Positions 1 to 8,472 of a stretch of 64,000 nt of DNA are shown in pieces; position 1 is the first letter of the stretch, and every line of letters begins with the position of its first letter. Source of the stretch: Thermoflexus sp. (GTDB lineage Bacteria > Chloroflexota > Anaerolineae > Thermoflexales > Thermoflexaceae); contig NZ_DAOUCJ010000050.1 in NCBI RefSeq assembly GCF_034432235.1, positions 1 through 64,000 on the forward strand. Direction: 5' to 3'. The notes beneath the pieces were generated by a model. It was not told the DNA's origin, searched no databases, and worked only from the letters and a program-made list of their open reading frames with translations. Both the position numbers and the translations under genes were made by a program.

Positions 1-42
1 GGGTCGCCCCTACCGGGGCACAATTATGCGGAGGCCTTCAGG

Positions 43-69
43 AAAAAGACGTCCCGCCCGAGGAGGGCG
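43..69 (-). terminator. weak terminator-like hairpin after the AAA ATPase gene
   Basis: Read on the minus strand, a short CGCCC/GGGCG stem around a five-base loop is followed within a few bases by a run of five T. It lies just past the stop codon of the AAA ATPase gene. The stem is only about five pairs, so the call is tentative. Nothing else is seen in bases 1-87. Confidence 0.3.
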
Positions 70-87
70 CGGAAACCGAAACCGGAT

Positions 88-1479
88 TTATGAGGCTCCG
101 GAGGGTTTGGGCGGGGGCGCCGCCGGGGAGGGGCCGCCCATCTCCACAAAATAGGCTTCGCATGCCCGATCGATGAGCTCCTTGTTCAGCGTTGGGGGCA
201 CGTTGAAATACGCCGCGATGTCCTGAATGTGGGCCAGGAGATCCCGGGCGTGAACCGCCCGCAGCGGCCGCCGGCGTTTGACATACCATTCCTGCAGCAG
301 ATAAACCAGCGCCTGGTCATCGTAGGGGATCCCCCGGGCCTGGCATTCGCGGCGGAAGATCTCCCGGAACTCCGCTGGGCTGGGATCCGGGATCTCGATC
401 TTGTGCCGGATGCGCCGCAGGAAGGCTTCATCCACCAGATCCCGGGGGTTCAGGTTGGTGGAGAAAAGGATCAGGGTCTCGAAGGGGATCTCGAACTTCT
501 GGCCGGTGTGCAGTGTGAGATAGTCCACTCCTTTCTCCAGAGGGACGATCCAGCGGTTGAGGAGATCGCGGGGGCGCACCTGCTGACGGCCGAAATCATC
601 GATCAGGAAGACCCCGCCGTTGGCCTTCATCTGAAGCGGCGCCTCATAGTAACGGCTCACTTCATTCCAGGTGAGGTCCAGCATCTCCAGGGTGAGCTCC
701 CCGCCGCTGACGATGAAGGGCCGCCGGATGGCGATCCATCGGGCGTCCGCCGGAGCCTTCAACACGCCGGTCTGGCCGGACCGGTGGTTCGTCAGCGGCT
801 CATGGTTCACTTCATCGAACACCTTGATGACGAAACCTCCGACTTCCACCGCATAGGGGATGAAGATGCCCCCCTGGAAGACCCGATGGCCGATGGCTTC
901 GGCGATGGAGGTCTTCCCGTTCCCGGGCGGGCCATAGAGGAAAATGGAAGTCCCGGAGTTGATGGCGGGGCCGATCTTGTGAAACACGCGATCGTTGAGC
1001 ACCAGGTGCCCAAGGGCCTGGCGCATCAGCCGGGGGGTCACCCGCGTGCCCTTATGGGATTGCCGGCGCATGGCGACCGCGTAGGCGGAGAGGGGCACTG
1101 GGGCGGGCCCGGCATACTGGCTACGATCCAGCGCCTCGCGGGCCCGATCGCGCCCCCGCGCGGTCAGCGCATATTGATAGGCCTGTTCGCCCACCCCTCG
1201 AGCCCCCTGCACCTCCACCAGCTGTTCCCGCTTGAGGAAGTCCAGGATGACCTCGGTGACCCCGGTGTAGGGAAGGCGCAGGCGCTCCGCCAGCTGCCCG
1301 CCGGTGAGATAACCGGCGTTGTAGAGGATCTTCAGGCTCAGGTCAGCCAGGAAGGCCAGGGAAAGCCCCGTCTCTTCCAGAGCGCGCGGCACCGGAGGGA
1401 GGAACGCGAATTCTCCGGGGGCCGTGGGTCTTGCGGTCGTGGACGTCTCTGTCGATGCGCTCACCGAGGCGCTCGCCAT
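88..1479 (-). CDS. AAA family ATPase with N-terminal winged-helix domain
   Basis: 463 residues from the ATG ending at 1479, which follows a strong GGAGGAGAG ribosome-binding site; the frame stays open upstream but without such a site. Residues about 40-115 look like a winged-helix domain (ILYNAGYLTGGQLAERLRLP). Residues 170-400 are an AAA module: Walker A GPPGNGKTS near 183-191, Walker B FLIDDF near 291-296, a sensor-1-like segment (LILFSTNLNP) and arginines in LRRIRHKIEIPDP. Several bacterial phyla carry such large AAA proteins next to DNA-binding domains, but the substrate cannot be told from sequence. It is probably cytoplasmic; no signal or membrane segment is visible. The upstream minus-strand gene (UbiA) is about 250 bases away, so co-transcription is uncertain. 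Confidence 0.85.
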   Translation of the reverse strand: MASASVSASTETSTTARPTAPGEFAFLPPVPRALEETGLSLAFLADLSLKILYNAGYLTGGQLAERLRLPYTGVTEVILDFLKREQLVEVQGARGVGEQAYQYALTARGRDRAREALDRSQYAGPAPVPLSAYAVAMRRQSHKGTRVTPRLMRQALGHLVLNDRVFHKIGPAINSGTSIFLYGPPGNGKTSIAEAIGHRVFQGGIFIPYAVEVGGFVIKVFDEVNHEPLTNHRSGQTGVLKAPADARWIAIRRPFIVSGGELTLEMLDLTWNEVSRYYEAPLQMKANGGVFLIDDFGRQQVRPRDLLNRWIVPLEKGVDYLTLHTGQKFEIPFETLILFSTNLNPRDLVDEAFLRRIRHKIEIPDPSPAEFREIFRRECQARGIPYDDQALVYLLQEWYVKRRRPLRAVHARDLLAHIQDIAAYFNVPPTLNKELIDRACEAYFVEMGGPSPAAPPPKPSGAS

Positions 1480-1727
1480 GGTCTCTCCTCCTCCTGTGGG
1501 GATCGAAACGCTGCGATGCGAAGGGCCCCGGGCCTCCATGGTTCAACAGGGCCATGATAACGGATCCCTTCCATTCTGGATCCTCCGGGGATCTTCAGCA
1601 ACCTCTTCTTCTTCAGAAGACCGCGACCGCAAAGGGTGAAGATACGGAGGCGCCTCCGCTGGAACCCGAGGATCGAGCCGGCGCTGCGGGAAGTGCGGCC
1701 TTTCCCTCGGAGGGCGCGGCGAGCGTC

Positions 1728-2726
1728 TTATCCCATCGGGAGGCGCATGGGGAAAAGGAGATTGAGCAGGAGCCCGGCCAGGAACAGGGTGCCAGCGCGG
1801 CGGTTGAACACGAAGGCCCATGAGACATACCAGAGCGGCCACACCGGATAGCCTGGCGGCGGCTCGGCCGGGCGGGGGCGGGCATAGGTTCGCAGCACAT
1901 CCCGCAGGCGCGGTAGGCCCAGCAGGGTGAGCAGCACCCACGGCCCCAGCACCCCCGTCAGCGCCAGCCCGCCCACCACCAAGTAGAAGGCCACCATCAG
2001 CCCGGCGTTCAGGGCCCTTGCCCCCCGCTCTCCCAGCAAGACCGGCAACGTATGGATCCCCTGGGCGCGGTCCTGCTCCAGTTTGTCGATGTGCTTGCCG
2101 ATGAGCACGGTGGATACCAGCAGCGCATACGGGATCGACGCCAGCCAGACCCACCCCGGCATGGTCCCGGTGGTCGCGTAGAATGTGCCGCCGATCATCA
2201 ACGGCCCCCACACGATGAAGACGCCCAGCTCGCCCAGGCCGATGCGCTTCAGGCGCAGGGGCGGAGCCACATAGAACACGCTGATGAACAGCCCGGCCAG
2301 GGCGAAGGCCAGGATCGGCCAGCCGCGCAGCGCCGTCAGGTAGAGGGCGATCGCGGCGTCCAGGGCGTTGACCAGCAGGATGGCCCGCCGCAGCTGGGCG
2401 CGCGTAACCAGGCCGGAAAGCACCGGATGGGGGGCATACTGGGCTCGCACATACTCCGCCGTATCCAGCCCAGTCTCCAGATCGAAGTAATCGTTGATCA
2501 TGTTGTTCGCCGCGTGGGCCAGCAGCAGGCCGATGGTGGAGAGGACGAAGGGCAGGGGCTCGAACCGCCCGGACGCCGCCGCCAGCAACCCTCCAATGGC
2601 GGCGGAGATCAGGGTCATGGGGAAAACGCAACAGCGGACGATGAGCAGCCATTTCGAGACCGGATCCAGCGGGCGATCGGCCCGCAGGTTGCACGTGCGG
2701 TAGATCTCCAGCCAGTTCCGCCACAT
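1728..2726 (-). CDS. UbiA family prenyltransferase
   Basis: 332 residues, an integral membrane protein with about eight hydrophobic helices. The first aspartate-rich motif NDYFDLETGLDT (residues 78-89) matches the NDxxDxxxD prenyl-diphosphate/Mg2+ site of UbiA-type enzymes, which transfer prenyl chains to aromatic acceptors such as dihydroxynaphthoate (MenA), hydroxybenzoate (UbiA) or chlorophyllide. A second acidic stretch (IGKHIDKLEQDRAQGIHT) corresponds to the usual second motif. The ATG at 2726 follows GGAGG with seven-base spacing. No menaquinone gene flanks it, so the acceptor is not assigned. It is divergent from the lipoprotein hydrolase gene at 2841. Confidence 0.85.
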   Translation of the reverse strand: MWRNWLEIYRTCNLRADRPLDPVSKWLLIVRCCVFPMTLISAAIGGLLAAASGRFEPLPFVLSTIGLLLAHAANNMINDYFDLETGLDTAEYVRAQYAPHPVLSGLVTRAQLRRAILLVNALDAAIALYLTALRGWPILAFALAGLFISVFYVAPPLRLKRIGLGELGVFIVWGPLMIGGTFYATTGTMPGWVWLASIPYALLVSTVLIGKHIDKLEQDRAQGIHTLPVLLGERGARALNAGLMVAFYLVVGGLALTGVLGPWVLLTLLGLPRLRDVLRTYARPRPAEPPPGYPVWPLWYVSWAFVFNRRAGTLFLAGLLLNLLFPMRLPMG

Positions 2727-2840
2727 CGACCATCCTCCAGAGGATCGTCTTCTTCTTCCTGGGGAGGCGCCGGTTGCGCGCTCGCTCCTCCCCGAATAGA
2801 TTGTAACCGGAGTCTATCTGAACTTTAAGGAGCTGCGCCG
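2727..2840. promoter_or_regulatory. divergent promoter region between ubiA-like and hydrolase genes
   Basis: This 114-base gap separates two divergent genes and must hold both starts of transcription. On the minus strand a TACAAT hexamer (2800-2805) could be a -10 box, with only a weak -35. On the plus strand TTGCGC, 17 bases, TAGATT is a weak candidate. The plus gene has AAGGAG eight bases before its ATG. Confidence 0.3.
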
Positions 2841-3899
2841 ATGCGGATCTTCCGCTACGGATGGATCGTGGTGGGCCTGATGGCGGCGAGCTGCGCGGGG
2901 CGCGCGGCCTCGCCGGGCAGGGTTTCCCCCCATGCGATCCCCATTCCGACGCCGACCCCTGGGGAGGCCGGCCCGGCCGGGGTGTCCCTTCCGAGCCCGA
3001 TGCCCACGACGACGGCCCGGCCTATCTCCACGCCGACGCCGGATCCCTACGCGGATCTCACCATCGAGGCCCTGCGTCGGCGCGCCTACGGCGGCGGTTA
3101 TATCCGCCTTGAACGCGTCCTGGCGGTCACCCCCGCCTTCACCCGCACCCTGTTCACCTATCTGAGCGACGGCCTGACGATCTACGGGTTTATGAACATC
3201 CCCCAGGGCAAGGGGCCGTTCCCGGTGGTGATCGTGCTGCACGGCTACGTGGATCCCGCGCGCTATTCGACCCTGGCCTACACCACGCGCTATGCGGACG
3301 CCCTCGCCCGGGCCGGGTTCCTGGTCCTTCACCCCAACTACCGCAATTACCCGCCCTCCGACGAGGGCCCCAATATGTTTCGCGTAGGCTACGCGGTGGA
3401 CGTATTGAATCTGATCGCCATGCTGCCCACGCTGCCCATGGCCCGGGCGGATGCGGTCGGCCTGTTCGGCCACTCCATGGGCGGCGGCATCGCCCTGCGG
3501 GTCCTGACGGTGAACCCGACGATCCGCGCGGCCGTGCTTTATGGCTCGATGAGCGCTGACGAGCGCAGGAACTTCGAGCGCATCCTCCAGTGGTCCGGAG
3601 GCGCCCGCGGCCGGGAGGAGCTGAGCGTTCCCGAGGAGATCCTCCGGCGGATCTCGCCCGCCTCTTACCTGCAGGATATCCGGACGCCTATCCAGATCCA
3701 TCACGGCGCGTCGGACGCCACGGTGCCCCCCGAATGGTCCCGCGAGCTGTATGAGCAGCTGCGCGGCCTGGGCAAAGCTGTGGAATGGTTTGAATACCCC
3801 GGGCAGCCTCATACGTTCCCCGCCGGCAGCCCAGCGGACCGTCTGCTCCTGGAGCGATCGACCGCTTTCTTCCGGAAGCATGTGGGCCGGAACCCTTGA
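2841..3899 (+). CDS. alpha/beta hydrolase lipoprotein (dienelactone hydrolase / S9-like)
   Basis: 352 residues. The N-terminus is a lipoprotein signal with lipobox ending at Cys18 (LMAASC), followed by a Pro/Thr-rich linker, so the enzyme should be anchored outside the membrane. The catalytic domain has the nucleophile elbow GHSMGG near residues 209-214, an acid candidate in HGASDATVPPEW and a histidine in GQPHTFP, in the order of the alpha/beta-hydrolase triad. The fold resembles the acylaminoacyl-peptidase/dienelactone hydrolase group; substrate unknown. Its stop codon is close to the Nudix gene, suggesting one transcript with 3941-5537. Confidence 0.85.
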   Translation: MRIFRYGWIVVGLMAASCAGRAASPGRVSPHAIPIPTPTPGEAGPAGVSLPSPMPTTTARPISTPTPDPYADLTIEALRRRAYGGGYIRLERVLAVTPAFTRTLFTYLSDGLTIYGFMNIPQGKGPFPVVIVLHGYVDPARYSTLAYTTRYADALARAGFLVLHPNYRNYPPSDEGPNMFRVGYAVDVLNLIAMLPTLPMARADAVGLFGHSMGGGIALRVLTVNPTIRAAVLYGSMSADERRNFERILQWSGGARGREELSVPEEILRRISPASYLQDIRTPIQIHHGASDATVPPEWSRELYEQLRGLGKAVEWFEYPGQPHTFPAGSPADRLLLERSTAFFRKHVGRNP

Positions 3900-3940
3900 G
3901 GGGAGAGCCGGTAACCTTCTGGGCGGAGGAGGGTGAGAGC

Positions 3941-4441
3941 GTGGGACGAGCGGATCAGGGGAGCTTCGCCGGACGCTGGGTGGTGATCCCGCGGGTGCTG
4001 TGCTTCCTGTTCCGGGAGGATCAGGTGCTGCTGTTGCAGCGTTCTCCAGAAAATAAAATTTTCCCCGAGCGTTACAACGGCCTGGGCGGGCATGTGGAGC
4101 CCGGGGAGGATCTGCGCACCGCCGCCCGACGGGAGCTCGCGGAGGAGGCGGGCATCCCGGTGGAAACGCTCCGGCTGGCCGGCCTGATCACCGTGGACAC
4201 CGGCGCCTCCCCGGGCGTCCTCATCGCGGTGTTCGTGGGGGAGGCCTCCGGGGAGCCAGCCGGATCGACTCCCGAGGGGACGCTGGTCTGGACGCCGATC
4301 GCTCGGGTGCTGGAGCTGCCGGTGGTGGAAGATTTCCCGGCGCTCTGGCCCCGGGTGCTGCGCTTCCGGGAGACCGGCGAGCCCTTCTTCCTGAGCTACG
4401 CGTATGATGCGCAGGACCATCTGATCGTTCGGGAAGGATGA
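3941..4441 (+). CDS. Nudix hydrolase
   Basis: 166 residues from a GTG at 3941 that follows GGAGGAGGG; a TTG at 3896 overlapping the previous stop is possible but has no ribosome-binding site. The Nudix box is complete: starting GHVEPGED and continuing to the REL-EE-GI segment it fits GX5EX7REUXEEXGU, at about residues 50-72. Such enzymes hydrolyse nucleoside diphosphates linked to another group; the N-terminal LLLQRSPENKIFPERYNGLGG is typical of the MutT/8-oxo-dGTP-like group, but substrate is not provable. The histidine kinase gene starts four bases after its stop. Confidence 0.88.
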   Translation: MGRADQGSFAGRWVVIPRVLCFLFREDQVLLLQRSPENKIFPERYNGLGGHVEPGEDLRTAARRELAEEAGIPVETLRLAGLITVDTGASPGVLIAVFVGEASGEPAGSTPEGTLVWTPIARVLELPVVEDFPALWPRVLRFRETGEPFFLSYAYDAQDHLIVREG

Positions 4442-4445
4442 GCCG

Positions 4446-5537
4446 ATGGCGGAGATGCAAATCCGGACGGAACGACTGGTGGAGCTGGGGCAGGCGTTGA
4501 GGCTGCTGCGGGATCCCCAGGAGATCCGCCGCACGGCCCTGGATTGGGCGCTGGCCCAGACAGGCGCGAGGGAGGGTGCGATCCTCATCCAGGAGTCCGG
4601 GGCCTGGCGCTGCGCGATCGCCCATGGCGATCCCTCATCCTGGACGCAAGGATGGGCGCTCCCGCCTGGTCAGGGATCCCGATGGATGCGGGTCGCCGAT
4701 TCCGTCTGGTTTCTTCCCCTTGTGGAAAAAGAGCCCCCCGAATGGCTCGGCCTTCGGGATCCAGGGCCGGAGGCCTTGCAGGATGCGGCGGGATGGGAGG
4801 TGGCGAGGCTGCTGATCGGGATCGCCCTGGAAGCTGCCCGGGAGCGGGAGGCCCGCGGCGCCTTCTTCTCTACCGCCGTCCACGAGCTGCGCCTGCCTAT
4901 GACGAGCATTAAGGGCTACACGGATCTGTTGCGGAAAGGGCTCGCCGGGCCCCTGACCGAGAACCAGCAGCGCTTCCTGGAGACCATCCGGGCGAACATC
5001 GACCGGCTGGCCGCCCTGGTGAATGATCTGCTGGAACACTCCCGCATGGAGACCGGACGCCTGCGGCTGCGGGTGGAGCCGGTCTCCCTGGAGGAGGCGC
5101 TGGAGGGCGCCCTGGGGCGAGTTCGGAAGGAGATCGAAGGGCGGAGCCATCGACTCTCCCTGGATCTACCGCGGGATCTGCCTTCGGTGGCGGCGGATCG
5201 GGAGCGGCTGGAGGGGATCCTGAGCAAGGTGCTGGACAACGCGGCGAAGTATACGCCGCCCGGCGGGGAGATCCGGGTTCGGGCGATGCACGAGGGAAGC
5301 GCGGTGGTCTGCGAAGTGGAGGACACCGGGATCGGGATTGCGCCCTCGGATCAGGCGCGGCTGTTCACCCCTTTCTGGCGCTCGGAAGACCCGCGCGTGC
5401 GAGAGGCCCCGGGCTTCGGGCTGAGCCTGGCCGTGGCGCGCGGCCTCCTGGAGGCGATGGGTGGAGCGATCGAGGTGGAGAGCGCGCCGGGCCAGGGCAC
5501 CCGGGTGCGGATTCGACTGCCTGCCCAGCCATTGTAG
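4446..5537 (+). CDS. soluble sensor histidine kinase (GAF-like sensor)
   Basis: 363 residues without visible membrane helices. Residues 1-130 look like a degenerate GAF-type sensor. The dimerisation/phosphoacceptor region holds His146 in VHELRLPMTSIKGYTDLL. The ATPase domain follows with the N box (DNAAKYTPPGG, near 262), G1 box (DTGIGIA, near 295) and a G2-like GFGLSLAVARGLLEAMGG. All residues needed for autophosphorylation seem present. No response regulator lies in the window, so it is an orphan whose partner must be elsewhere. Four-base spacing from the Nudix gene implies one transcript. Confidence 0.87.
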   Translation: MAEMQIRTERLVELGQALRLLRDPQEIRRTALDWALAQTGAREGAILIQESGAWRCAIAHGDPSSWTQGWALPPGQGSRWMRVADSVWFLPLVEKEPPEWLGLRDPGPEALQDAAGWEVARLLIGIALEAAREREARGAFFSTAVHELRLPMTSIKGYTDLLRKGLAGPLTENQQRFLETIRANIDRLAALVNDLLEHSRMETGRLRLRVEPVSLEEALEGALGRVRKEIEGRSHRLSLDLPRDLPSVAADRERLEGILSKVLDNAAKYTPPGGEIRVRAMHEGSAVVCEVEDTGIGIAPSDQARLFTPFWRSEDPRVREAPGFGLSLAVARGLLEAMGGAIEVESAPGQGTRVRIRLPAQPL

Positions 5538-5656
5538 GGAGACAGCTCGTGTTGCCTGCGGCCCTGGCTTCATACCTGCTCAACCCTGTTCACAGGCAAT
5601 CGGACTCCAGCCCCAGGAAGGCTTACAAAGTTTAAAGCCGATGTTGAAGTCCCTCT

Positions 5657-6028
5657 TTATGTTCCGATCAACTCCGCCGGGGTCTTGCGGCCTCTCTCGG
5701 TCCGGTCAAAATCACTGTCAAAGCTTACAATGATCAGCCCATAGCGCTCAGCTATAGCATACTGGTAGGCATCATCAAAATCAAGGCTGAACTGTTGAGC
5801 GATCCTGGTTAATTCTTTCAAGTCTCCAGCAGAGAGCCTCAATAGGCGAACGCCACCATTTATCACAAGATCGTCCACAAGCCGCATAAAGACATCAAAA
5901 AGCTTGCGTCGAAATAAGACGATTCCTATGGAGTAGAGTGAAAATTCCGAGATGCTGAGTCTTGGCTGCTGAACTGACCGCAAAAATTTCTCAACATCAT
6001 CCGCACGGTCCTGATCAAGGAGATACAT
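5657..6028 (-). CDS. PIN-domain toxin, N-terminally degenerate (VapC-like)
   Basis: 123 residues. The body matches PIN ribonuclease toxins: a conserved Glu in SISEFSLYS, the Asp pair in LDFDDAYQYAIAE and the C-terminal SFDSDFDRTERG. The N-terminus reads MYLLDQDRADDVEKFL, whereas family members usually start with a strand ending in the catalytic Asp-Thr-Asn and a helix before the LLDQDRAD-like segment. About ten codons seem to be missing between two LLD stretches, so the first catalytic aspartate context is lost and the toxin is probably inactive. The ATG shares its A with the antitoxin TGA, the usual translational coupling of such pairs. Confidence 0.75.
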   Translation of the reverse strand: MYLLDQDRADDVEKFLRSVQQPRLSISEFSLYSIGIVLFRRKLFDVFMRLVDDLVINGGVRLLRLSAGDLKELTRIAQQFSLDFDDAYQYAIAERYGLIIVSFDSDFDRTERGRKTPAELIGT

Positions 6029-6243
6029 CAATCCCCCCACCACTCAGCAATCTTGTGCTGGAGCTCAACAGAAGTGTATTGATCTCGCAGATCCCGCAAC
6101 GCTCCCTTCCAGTCAAGTTTCAACTCTGTTTTGGGACCAGCAACCCGCCTCTCCAGCAGGAACTCCACGAAGTCCCGCACCTCCTGCAGGAGTTCCGGAG
6201 GCAATTGGTCAATCAATTCCTTCAGGTCCTGAGCAGCATGCAT
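6028..6243 (-). CDS. antitoxin of VapBC-like pair (DUF2281-like)
   Basis: 71 residues, beginning MHAAQDLKELIDQLPPELLQ and ending in a short segment with WKGALRDLRDQYTSVELQ and a terminal WWGD. The N-terminal helix-rich part resembles DUF2281-type antitoxins that bind PIN toxins. It precedes and overlaps the toxin by one base. The start follows AGGAGGTTGAGCG on the minus strand. A 28-bp palindrome lies 26 bases upstream of the start and could be the autoregulatory operator. Confidence 0.75.
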   Translation of the reverse strand: MHAAQDLKELIDQLPPELLQEVRDFVEFLLERRVAGPKTELKLDWKGALRDLRDQYTSVELQHKIAEWWGD

Positions 6244-6268
6244 CGCTCAACCTCCTGGAAATCTGGCT

Positions 6269-6296
6269 GGAGTGCGGTGCCTAGGCACCGCACTCC
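6269..6296. repeat. 28-bp perfect palindrome upstream of the antitoxin gene
   Basis: The sequence is a perfect inverted repeat: left arm GGAGTGCGGTGC, centre CTAG, right arm the exact complement. It sits 26 bases before the antitoxin start. It could be the operator of the toxin-antitoxin pair, a REP-like dispersed repeat or a hairpin in the leader RNA. Confidence 0.6.
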
Positions 6297-6553
6297 AAGG
6301 AAGCCCCGCTCGATAAGCCGGACCAAGGTCTGGGGCGGGAGCACGCACGAAGGGCGGGGAAGGCCAAAGACCCGAGCCAATCGGCTATGAGGCCTATCCG
6401 CTGCCGGCATCACTCAGCTCTTTTGATAATGATACTCCTCACCGCTAGCCCGACCAAAGCACAGCCAATCCTTCAGGGCTTTTCAAGGCTCTAACAGAAG
6501 GGAGATCATCCAGGATAAGCTCCTGCCGAGCCTTGCGACGATATCCCGCTGTC
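6297..6553. other. gap with no recognisable gene
   Basis: Between the palindrome and the C26 hydrolase gene no reading frame with a plausible start and a recognisable protein is seen. A minus-strand frame ending at 6445 reads like the tail of some protein (SVRALKSPEGLAVLWSG) and may be a relic, but I cannot name it. Confidence 0.4.
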
Positions 6554-7291
6554 TCACGATGGGCGGGCCGCTTCCACCAGCCAGCGGAACGGCCACAGAT
6601 GCCGGGGATCGTCTTCCACCAGCAGCTCAGGGTGCCATTGCACTGCCAGGGCCCGGATGGCATCGGGAGCCCATATGAACGCTTCGACCACCCCATCCGG
6701 GGCCTCCGCGATCGGCTGGAGGGCGGGCGGACAATCCGCCCGGCGGCGGATCCCCTGGTGATGATAGGAGTTGACCTCCAGGACCTCGCCGATCCCGTGG
6801 GCGCGGAGGAGATCCCGCAAGGCGGGCGGGGGCTCCAGGCGCACCGGGTGGGCCCGGGCAGGCGGAGGGGCGTCGCTGTCGTGGGTCAGCTCCGTGACAT
6901 CGGGGAGATGCTGGCAGAGCACAGCGCCGAAGGCCACCGCCAGCACCTGCGAGCCCCGGCAAATCCCCAGGATCGGCTTCCCCTGTGCCCGCGCGACCTC
7001 CACCAGGGCGAACTCGAAGGCGTCCCGGAGTGGATCCACGGGTCCGGTTCGGGGATGGGGGGAAGCCCCATAACGCGCCGGGTCGATGTCGCAGCCTCCA
7101 GTGAGCAGGAAGCCATCCATCCGCTCCGCGAACTCGGGAGCGGCTTCCGGGAGGTTGGGGAGCATCACCGGCAAGCCTCCCGCCCGCCACACCGCCTGCA
7201 GGTAGGCGGTCTCCGTGGCGCTCTGCGCGCGACCCAGCGAACCCGATTCCCGGATGTGTTTCACCGTGACCCCGATCCATGGCCGTCGCAT
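6554..7291 (-). CDS. gamma-glutamyl hydrolase, peptidase C26 / PuuD-like
   Basis: 245 residues from the ATG at 7291, which follows GGAGG by six bases. It is a class I glutamine amidotransferase-like fold: nucleophile Cys111 in GICRGSQ, and a His-Glu pair in VQWHPELL near 219. The oxyanion/substrate loop LLTGGCDIDP and the NSYHHQGI segment are typical of gamma-glutamyl-gamma-aminobutyrate hydrolase (PuuD), which frees glutamate from gamma-glutamylated amines. It is the last gene of an operon that also has a glutamine synthetase-like ligase and an amidohydrolase, which supports a role in removing a gamma-glutamyl group after import and modification of an amine. Confidence 0.85.
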   Translation of the reverse strand: MRRPWIGVTVKHIRESGSLGRAQSATETAYLQAVWRAGGLPVMLPNLPEAAPEFAERMDGFLLTGGCDIDPARYGASPHPRTGPVDPLRDAFEFALVEVARAQGKPILGICRGSQVLAVAFGAVLCQHLPDVTELTHDSDAPPPARAHPVRLEPPPALRDLLRAHGIGEVLEVNSYHHQGIRRRADCPPALQPIAEAPDGVVEAFIWAPDAIRALAVQWHPELLVEDDPRHLWPFRWLVEAARPS

Positions 7292-7339
7292 GGGGTTCCT
7301 CCATGGTTTCGAAGCGCTGAATGTCAAGCCGCTGCCGGA

Positions 7340-8458
7340 CTACAGGCCATACAGCGTTCGGGCGTTCCGTCGCAGGATGGCCTCCGCGGCCTCCTCGGCC
7401 TCTGTGGCGGTGAGATCCCCTGCGCGGATGGTTTCCTCCAGCACCTCCCCCAGGATGCGCCGTCCCCAGCGCGCGCCCAGATAAAACAGCTCCGGGATCA
7501 GATGGGCGTCGGTGGAGAACATGATCTTGCTGAGAGGTGTGAATTCCAGAAAGGCACGCACCGCGAACGCCATGCCCGATCGGCTCAGGAAGGGGATCGC
7601 CAGGCCCAGGTCGACGTAAACATGAGGATAAACGGCGGCGAGATATCCCGCTTCGCGTGTGTAGGGGTAAGAGGCGTGCAGCAGCACGAAGGGCACGCGC
7701 TGGAAGCCGGGATGCTCGAGCAGCGGCCGCAGGTGAAGGGGGTTGGCCCATCGCAGATCCAGGTCCGGATCCCCGAAGCCGGTGTGGAACTGAACCGGCA
7801 ACCGGAGATGGGCGGCGGCCTCCAGCGTCCGCCACACCACCCAGTCGTTCAGGGGCTTGTGGGCCAGCCGGAGGCGTTCCCCCCGCTCCGCCTGCCGACG
7901 CAGGGCCTGGAAGGCCGCCCGCGCCGCCTCCGGATCCGGGGGCTCGATGGCCAGGCCCGTCCGGTAGGCGACAATGGTCTTGAAGCCCACCACCTCGGGA
8001 TCCGGTGCGTGAAGGGCCGCCCGGAAAGCCTCCTCGAACGCTTCCCAGGAAGAAAGCGCCCCCATCAACTGCTCGGCCAAGAACTCCACCCGAAGCAGCC
8101 GGCGGACCTGCGCGAAGCGGCTGTGCCAGCGGGTCGGCATGACGCGATCCGGCATGAACCCGTCGTCCAGAAGAATCGTCTCGAAGCCCGCGGCCGCGAA
8201 GCAGCGCCGGGCCACTTCCTCGAACCCCAGACGCCCGCGCGCCTCGAGGATGGCCTCCAGCCTCGGCTCGCACCCCAGGAGCTCCGCGATCTCCCGCATG
8301 CTGCGACGGAAAAAGATCGTCTCCTGCGCGTGACGGGTCACCACCTCGGCGGCATAGCCTTCCGTGAAGGCGGAAGGATAGGCGAAGTCCTTTGCGGATT
8401 CCGGCCGCAGCAGGTTGTGGGCATGCTGGTCGACGATGGGGATGGCGGAGAGATCCAC
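7340..8458 (-). CDS. amidohydrolase 2 family protein (FluG N-domain-like)
   Basis: 372 residues from a GTG at 8458 that has CAGGAGG five bases upstream and lies 14 bases after the ligase stop. The protein is a TIM-barrel metal-dependent hydrolase: metal-binding HAH near the start (IVDQHAHNLL), a central QFHTGFGDPDLDL, HASYPYTREAGYLA and a late STDAH with the catalytic aspartate. This is the arrangement of the amidohydrolase_2 domain that in fungal FluG and some bacterial proteins is fused ahead of a glutamine synthetase domain; here the two parts are separate adjacent genes. Substrate unknown; probably an amide, imine or carboxylate product of the gamma-glutamyl pathway. Confidence 0.83.
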   Translation of the reverse strand: MDLSAIPIVDQHAHNLLRPESAKDFAYPSAFTEGYAAEVVTRHAQETIFFRRSMREIAELLGCEPRLEAILEARGRLGFEEVARRCFAAAGFETILLDDGFMPDRVMPTRWHSRFAQVRRLLRVEFLAEQLMGALSSWEAFEEAFRAALHAPDPEVVGFKTIVAYRTGLAIEPPDPEAARAAFQALRRQAERGERLRLAHKPLNDWVVWRTLEAAAHLRLPVQFHTGFGDPDLDLRWANPLHLRPLLEHPGFQRVPFVLLHASYPYTREAGYLAAVYPHVYVDLGLAIPFLSRSGMAFAVRAFLEFTPLSKIMFSTDAHLIPELFYLGARWGRRILGEVLEETIRAGDLTATEAEEAAEAILRRNARTLYGL

Positions 8459-8472
8459 CGGGCCCTCCTGGA

